This document shows, piece by piece, positions 5,527 through 9,508 of a stretch of 9,508 nt of DNA. The translations under genes were made by a program, and so were the position numbers. The DNA is from an uncultured Ruminococcus sp. (GTDB lineage: Bacteria; Bacillota; Clostridia; Oscillospirales; Acutalibacteraceae). Where the stretch lies: positions 1 to 9,508 of the forward strand of contig CACYDK010000206.1 in assembly GCA_902773155.1 (NCBI GenBank), read 5' to 3'. Under the pieces are notes generated by a model that did no database searches, had not been told where the DNA came from, and saw only the letters and a program-made list of their open reading frames with translations. The stretch's first letter is position 1. Every line of letters begins with the position of its first letter.

Positions 5527-5633
5527 AAATAGATTTAATTCCATATTATCATTATATCATATTTCAAAATGATTATAGATTGTTTTCTTTCACAAATTTC
5601 TTGCTTAGCATTTATGCAAATTACACAGAGAAA

Positions 5634-5665
5634 AGGCGTGCAGAAGGCTGCACGCCTAATTTTGT
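5634..5665 (+). terminator. Rho-independent terminator after the kinase gene
   Basis: AGGCGTGCA (5634-5642) pairs with TGCACGCCT (5649-5657) around GAAGGC, followed by AATTTTGTTC. It ends the AbrB-kinase operon. The 107 bases between the kinase stop and the hairpin are AT-rich with no feature seen. Confidence 0.85.
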
Positions 5666-5679
5666 TCTATTTCAACCTT

Positions 5680-5735
5680 GCCTTTAATCCCGAGTTTGAC
5701 AGAAAATATTTATGAATAATAAGGCGAAGAAATAA
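5680..5735 (+). pseudogene. cotJC-like gene, 3' fragment copy 3
   Basis: GCC TTT AAT CCC GAG TTT encodes AFNPEF. The first 17 bases are identical to those of copy 2 (1962-1978). The frame then reads DRKYL and stops at TGA. Adding one T to the TTT run (5708-5710) restores a frame ending KYFMNNKAKK and the same AAGAAATAA finish as the other copies, so a single-base deletion has occurred. Only about 18 codons survive. The differing tail shows it derives from a third, distinct cotJC-like copy. Confidence 0.75.
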
Positions 5736-5756
5736 TTCTGTTGCGGAATTAAGAAA

Positions 5757-5782
5757 CAGCGGAGGCAGTTATGCCTCCGCTG
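5757..5782. terminator. Strong hairpin terminator between cotJC copy 3 and the minus-strand surface operon
   Basis: CAGCGGAGGCA (5757-5767) and TGCCTCCGCTG (5772-5782) form a perfect 11-bp stem with a 4-base loop. On the minus strand TTTCTTAATT follows. It would end transcription of the membrane-protein operon arriving from the right. Confidence 0.8.
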
Positions 5783-5788
5783 AAATAC

Positions 5789-5875
5789 TTATTTAAGCTT
5801 GATTTTTACCGTCTTGGTTATTGTCTTTGATTTATAATTCGCATTGCCCTTGACGGTGATCTTTACATTAATTCT
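5789..5875 (-). pseudogene. C-terminal remnant of a fibronectin/Ig-like surface protein
   Basis: On the minus strand, 28 codons read RINVKITVKGNANYKSKTIT, then KTVKIKLK and TAA (5789-5791). The Val/Lys/Thr-rich beta-strand pattern ending in KLK matches the C-terminal end of bacterial surface repeat domains and resembles, without equalling, the lipase C-terminus. An in-frame TAA lies directly upstream (5876-5878), and the membrane-protein gene stops at 5879, so only the tail survived. It has no start or ribosome site. Confidence 0.5.
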
Positions 5876-5878
5876 TTA

Positions 5879-6538
5879 TCAAAAAACGAAATCGTTATCA
5901 GTCATTGGAGTGTTATCCTCGTTGAGGTCATTATCAACGAAATACACATCATCATCCACCTTAATGGTTTCGGGGTCAATGTCGGTTTCGCGTGTAAAAA
6001 CCACGTCCTCCTCAACAACGCGTACCGGGCGGCCGCTTTCATCGCGTTCTATGTTGTTTCCTTCATTTGCGAATTTTTTTATTCTAATCAAGCTGAATAT
6101 GAGAAATACCAGCTTAACAAGCAGAAATATTATCATCGCGAAAAGCACGAAATATCCAAGGGCGCTTCCGTACAAATGATAACGAAACGTCAAGAACAAA
6201 TAAGCGAACCCGACTATAAACTCAATTATCGTCGCGGCTTTCGGAGAGAGGATCGCAACTGCCAGAAAAACTACCATAAATACGATCCACATTACCAGAA
6301 GCGGCGTTTTGTTCAACTGAATATCAGGGAAAAATTGGCCTTGCAAAAAACGGTTTATCCTGCCGAGGACAACGTTTACAGGAATTATAAACATCAAAAA
6401 CGGCAGAACTCTCAAGGCAAATACTGAATACCAATATCCCGCGGACTGCTTAAAATCGTTGACTCCTATGATAAAACGCTCAGTCGGATCGGTGATTATC
6501 TCGTTTTCAACAGGCTTTACTAAATCAGCTCGCTTCAT
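5879..6538 (-). CDS. Four-helix membrane protein with acidic cytoplasmic-type tail, unknown function
   Basis: The protein is 219 residues. I see a soluble N-terminus (1-35), hydrophobic segments at about 37-58, 79-97, 101-118 and 125-152, then a basic turn (RIKK) and a strongly acidic tail (about 155-219, rich in D, E and N). The positive residues after the last segment suggest that the tail is cytoplasmic. I do not recognise a family. ATG 6536-6538 has AGAGG 7 bases upstream. It starts 4 bases after the stop of the 50-residue gene and is therefore the last gene of the operon that begins with the giant surface protein. A role in export, anchoring or sensing for that protein is possible but unproven. 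Confidence 0.75.
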   Translation of the reverse strand: MKRADLVKPVENEIITDPTERFIIGVNDFKQSAGYWYSVFALRVLPFLMFIIPVNVVLGRINRFLQGQFFPDIQLNKTPLLVMWIVFMVVFLAVAILSPKAATIIEFIVGFAYLFLTFRYHLYGSALGYFVLFAMIIFLLVKLVFLIFSLIRIKKFANEGNNIERDESGRPVRVVEEDVVFTRETDIDPETIKVDDDVYFVDNDLNEDNTPMTDNDFVF

Positions 6539-6542
6539 CAGC

Positions 6543-6695
6543 TTACCTCTGCAGAATGCTATCTATGGTAAAATCGTCTTTAAATATATCTTGTGATTCT
6601 ACGAATTTGTTATCGGTCTGCTCGGAACGCAACAGGACATCGTCTTTTGAAAGGAGTTCAACGTTTACTAACGGTTTAAAATATTGTTTTTTCAT
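6543..6695 (-). CDS. 50-residue small protein of unknown function between surface protein and membrane protein
   Basis: ATG 6693-6695 is preceded by GAGGAGG (complement of 6701-6707), an almost ideal ribosome site that begins right after the TAG of the giant gene. The product starts MKKQYFKPLVNVELLSKDDV and ends DSILQR; it is polar, acidic overall, and has no signal peptide, membrane segment or cysteine. Short proteins opening with M-K-K-x-Y-x-K-P, then a strand and 'LS..DV', are common in Clostridia next to secreted or repeat proteins as far as I recall, with no assigned role. The strong ribosome site, the 13-base gap upstream and the 4-base gap to the next gene argue that it is real. Precursor peptide, chaperone or adaptor for the surface protein are possibilities only. 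Confidence 0.7.
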   Translation of the reverse strand: MKKQYFKPLVNVELLSKDDVLLRSEQTDNKFVESQDIFKDDFTIDSILQR

Positions 6696-6708
6696 ATTGA
6701 CCTCCTCA

Positions 6709-9508
6709 CTAAGCGATCGCAGTTTTGCTTTTTCCTACTTGCGACAGCACCGTCTGATAGCTCACCGAGCATCCTCCGTAAACCATGTTGCCGCCGTAGT
6801 CGTTGTAGAATGTTCTCAGCAGACCGTTTGCGTCGTAGTAACGAAGATACGCGCGCGCAACAACATCCTTTGTCAGGTTTTCGGGGTGGTCTTTATATGT
6901 CACCACATATGTTGCCAGACGGTAATTGTCGAAATTCTGATGGTCTCTTTTTATTTTCGCGTCACTGCCGTATTCGCCTATTTGTGATGTACAGTCAACA
7001 TTTGTTACATAATTAAAGTTATTCGCGCTCTTTTCAATTACTGTAGTATCGACGCCGTTAACGTTTGTGTCCTTGTACTGAATCTTGTAGCTGTCGGCGT
7101 CGATATGAAATGTCGGTTCATGAGCTACTTTATCTATTATGCTCCAAGCCGCGGTTACAAAGCCGTACTCAACCTTGTTGCCGTTGACGGTTTCGTTGGA
7201 GAGATCGTCAATGCTCGAGAGCAGGTCCTCGCTGATTGAAGTTATAAAACGAAGACCGCCGTGATAATACTCTCCCAAATTAAGATCAAACTGAGCGTCG
7301 GGACGAATCTGAACGCCAAACAGCTCAAAGCCGCTGTACTTACCATTCATATAGTCCGGGAGGTCCTTGTCGTCGCCATCGTCCTTGCTTACCTCGCCGA
7401 CGGGAATCCAGTGAGCGTAAACGTCTGTGAGGTTCGCCGGGATATCCGCGCCGAACTCAAAGGGAATGTCGCCGTCCTTGTCGCCGTCAGCGTGATAGTA
7501 CCAGCCCGCGAAAACATAGTCGTCCCCGGCAAACGCAGGGATATTATAGAAGGCTTCAACCTTGCCGTTTGTAAAGGTGTATGCGGTTTTATCCTCAGCA
7601 TCGCTCGCGTCACCGTTATATACGCGGAAAATTCTGTCCGCCTTATTAGGCTCGTTTACGTGGAATTTGAATGAGTTATCGATTTCTTTTAACTGCCAGA
7701 GTGAAGGAAAATTTACACTTGAAGCTCTGGATGTGTACGCACAAACTGTTTCGTAAGACTTATCGCCTATTGTTACTGTATTAGAATTTTCCCAATTATT
7801 CCAATTATCATAATCATCTATAATGTATGTATTATGAGATCTGTCCTCTCTCTCTATAAATGTGAATTTGACGTATTTATTGTTATCTGATGCATTGAAA
7901 CCGCCGCCGTAATAATCGAAATATTCATCGGGATAATCTAATGAGTAGATTTCGGAATAAGTGCTTGGAATGATTACGGCGTTATTATACAGTTTATTCA
8001 GATTTCTCCTAATAAACAAATTCATATCACTCAGTGAAGCACTGCTAAAATTATCAGTTACTTCCAACGTACAGTTTTGAATTGTACCGGCATAATCTAC
8101 ATTATAAGCATCTATAACAAAGCCTGCGAAATATGCATAACTTTCTTCAGCAATTGTGGTAATAGTCTTTGCGTATACGCTGCAATTATCAAGCGCTACT
8201 TTAGAGCCGCCATAAGAATAATCAGGACTCAATGTATTTGCGAAACCTGCTGTATAGCAATTCTTTGCCAATCCTCCTTTTCCGATTATTGAGTTTGCGT
8301 TTACATGCACGTCTTTACACGGAAAATATAAAAATGCAAAAGCGCCGTTTGACCTAGAACAAGTATAGTTTGCTTCTGATATAATATTTCCTGCGTTAAT
8401 TGTACAGTGCTCTACGGAAAAATGCTTTTCGGCTCTCTTATATGTATGGTCGAGTCCGTAAATTGATAATCCTGCGGCAACTGCTCCCAGTGTCGTATGA
8501 CCGTAAGAACTATTAAAACTTATATCCTTACTTGTGGCAGAAATATCCCCCTCTACATTAATAGTGGTGTTGTTAAACGGAACGTAGTTAGACATTTTAA
8601 AACTCGCGCCCGCCGCCGAGGTGAACATCGGGTAGCTTCCGTTACCCAAAGTCTCGGATTTTATATCTCCTTCAACATCAACAGACATAGCACCCATATT
8701 GTTTAGGTTTTTAAAGCTTTCAGGAAAATATGAAGCGTTTAATAATGAGTCATTAGTAGAGTTGGATCTTAAGTCATAAGATATTCCGAACGCACCGATA
8801 ATAGAATCAATATTTCCGTCTATGTAATATGTGGAGTTTTTGGCATATCCGACAGCGGATATATCCCCTCCGACTTTTACATCAGCATTATAAAAATACT
8901 GCGAGCTTAAAGAAACGCCGCAGGCAAGAATATCAGCGTTTGAACCGCTAACACCTGTTGCTTTTATATCATTTTTAACGTCAATATGTATATCTCTGTA
9001 AAAGGCACCCACAACAGTAGGCACTGAGGTAAGACCTGTAACACAGACAATATGAGCGTCTGTATCTGCGCACCCTTGAATATTATCGACTTCAATACTA
9101 ATGTCTTCGAAAAAAGCCTGTGTGTTGGAATAAATAGACGCAAAACCCGAAGCCAACACGTATGTAGAGTTTGCTGGAGTTAAGTTGCCGATATTATTAC
9201 CTGTAACACTGATGCTTTTATATTTAGTAGCGTCTGTCACACACGTAAAGCCACAAGCACAAGTTCTATTTGAGTTTATATTTGCGATAGGGATAACATT
9301 TTTAAACTCAACGTTGATATCCTGAAAATTGGGCTGAGTATCTTCTATTGTAGTAGTTATATCATAAGCAAACGGAGCGCCGTAAACATCATTTTTATAA
9401 ACCAGATTCAAGTCATAAATCCGTGTTTCGTTAAGACTTCCATTAATATTATCAAACAGAGGCTCCAATACATCGGAGTCATTATTTGACTTAACGGTTA
9501 TTGTATGA
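6709..9508 (-). CDS. Large secreted surface protein with beta-solenoid repeats, InlB B-type repeat and conserved C-terminal domain (5' end outside window)
   Basis: The frame is open to the right edge, so at least 932 residues are seen and the start and signal peptide are missing. The numbering used here counts from codon 9466-9468. Residues about 48-480 hold roughly eleven degenerate repeats of 36 or more residues, with a strand such as INVEF, ISIEV, IHIDV or INVEGDI and a later Ala/Gly strand (SGF, TGL, CGV). This suggests a right-handed beta-helix like cell-surface or polysaccharide-binding proteins. About 630-687 is a Listeria-Bacteroides/InlB B repeat (VFAGWYYHADGDKDG, VYAHW). About 710-905 is a C-terminal domain with FGVQIRPD, GGLRFITSI, VEYGFVTA, ARAYLRYYDANG and RTFYNDYGG, a type I recall at the ends of Clostridia surface proteins. 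There is no LPXTG. Catalytic residues are not evident. The solenoid half is AT-rich and the C-terminal third much more GC-rich, so the gene may be mosaic. Confidence 0.8.
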   Translation of the reverse strand, partial: HTITVKSNNDSDVLEPLFDNINGSLNETRIYDLNLVYKNDVYGAPFAYDITTTIEDTQPNFQDINVEFKNVIPIANINSNRTCACGFTCVTDATKYKSISVTGNNIGNLTPANSTYVLASGFASIYSNTQAFFEDISIEVDNIQGCADTDAHIVCVTGLTSVPTVVGAFYRDIHIDVKNDIKATGVSGSNADILACGVSLSSQYFYNADVKVGGDISAVGYAKNSTYYIDGNIDSIIGAFGISYDLRSNSTNDSLLNASYFPESFKNLNNMGAMSVDVEGDIKSETLGNGSYPMFTSAAGASFKMSNYVPFNNTTINVEGDISATSKDISFNSSYGHTTLGAVAAGLSIYGLDHTYKRAEKHFSVEHCTINAGNIISEANYTCSRSNGAFAFLYFPCKDVHVNANSIIGKGGLAKNCYTAGFANTLSPDYSYGGSKVALDNCSVYAKTITTIAEESYAYFAGFVIDAYNVDYAGTIQNCTLEVTDNFSSASLSDMNLFIRRNLNKLYNNAVIIPSTYSEIYSLDYPDEYFDYYGGGFNASDNNKYVKFTFIEREDRSHNTYIIDDYDNWNNWENSNTVTIGDKSYETVCAYTSRASSVNFPSLWQLKEIDNSFKFHVNEPNKADRIFRVYNGDASDAEDKTAYTFTNGKVEAFYNIPAFAGDDYVFAGWYYHADGDKDGDIPFEFGADIPANLTDVYAHWIPVGEVSKDDGDDKDLPDYMNGKYSGFELFGVQIRPDAQFDLNLGEYYHGGLRFITSISEDLLSSIDDLSNETVNGNKVEYGFVTAAWSIIDKVAHEPTFHIDADSYKIQYKDTNVNGVDTTVIEKSANNFNYVTNVDCTSQIGEYGSDAKIKRDHQNFDNYRLATYVVTYKDHPENLTKDVVARAYLRYYDANGLLRTFYNDYGGNMVYGGCSVSYQTVLSQVGKSKTAIA
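8026..9327 (-). repeat. Protein-level tandem repeats, about 36-45 residues each
   Basis: The first four units have lengths 36, 36, 37 and 36 residues (about 48-83, 84-119, 120-156, 157-192). They start FQDINV, KSISVT, FEDISI and YRDIHI and end with an aromatic residue. Later units are longer, with V-E-G-D-I-S/K motifs and cysteine-bearing versions (HCTINAGNI, NCSVYAKTI, NCTLEVTDN). DNA similarity between units is low, so this is an old duplication or a structural repeat. Confidence 0.6.

Noticed and set aside
5496..5687. 63-codon plus-strand frame after the kinase
   Set aside because: It runs through the terminator hairpin into cotJC copy 3 in the wrong frame, and its composition is low complexity.
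5844..6427. Plus-strand frames opposite the membrane protein
   Set aside because: They are Ser/Thr- or Lys/Arg-rich shadows of a gene with good membrane segments and a ribosome site on the other strand.
6684..8706. Several plus-strand frames opposite the giant surface-protein gene
   Set aside because: All are antisense to a 919-codon uninterrupted frame with recognisable domains, and none has a supporting ribosome site.
1..9508. CRISPR array, tRNA, rRNA, integrase or transposase gene
   Set aside because: No regularly spaced direct repeats, cloverleaf, rRNA-like stretch or DDE/tyrosine/serine recombinase motif was found on either strand.

Overview
The window looks like part of a chromosome from a low-to-mid GC, spore-forming Firmicute of the gut Clostridia (Ruminococcus / Oscillospiraceae type). 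The reasons are the CotJC-like spore-coat/manganese-catalase fragments, AGGAGG-type ribosome sites, a class 3 lipase with lysine-rich fibronectin-like repeats, a Listeria-Bacteroides (InlB B) repeat surface protein, and Clostridia-type toxin-antitoxin modules. This is an inference from protein style; no rRNA or marker gene is present.

Layout. (1) 1-528: an AT-rich junction with a 15-bp direct repeat runs into the 3' part of a cotJC-like gene that has lost its 5' end. (2) 588-1633, minus strand: an autoregulated-looking operon of a Phd/YefM-type antitoxin, a RelE/ParE-type toxin and a small lipoprotein. (3) 1797-2015: a second, shorter cotJC 3' fragment with its own terminator. (4) 2241-3815, minus: a secreted class 3 lipase ending in two fibronectin-like repeats, each with a CxxC pair. 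(5) 3816-4187: a roughly 370-base divergent intergenic stretch holding the weakly defined lipase promoter, a possible decayed minus-strand gene end and a very good sigma-A promoter with a 17-bp palindrome. (6) 4188-5526, plus: an AbrB/SpoVT-domain protein overlapping a small HipA/CtkA-like kinase, a likely toxin-antitoxin pair. (7) 5680-5735: a third cotJC 3' fragment of about 18 codons, followed by a strong terminator. (8) 5789-9508, minus: the orphan tail of a surface protein, then an operon (read right to left) of a giant beta-solenoid surface protein that runs off the window edge, a 50-residue small protein and a four-helix membrane protein.

Main themes. Three successive, progressively shorter 3' ends of cotJC-like genes separate the plus-strand side into cassettes, and each of the two bounded cassettes carries a toxin-antitoxin-like module. 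Two further possible gene tails (3961-4089 and 5789-5875, minus strand) fit a locus shaped by repeated replacement of gene 5' portions. The best candidates for something little described are the AbrB-kinase pair with its promoter palindrome, the cotJC-tail cassette arrangement, and the three-gene surface-protein operon with its tiny middle gene. No tRNA, rRNA, CRISPR array, transposase, integrase or replication origin was seen.
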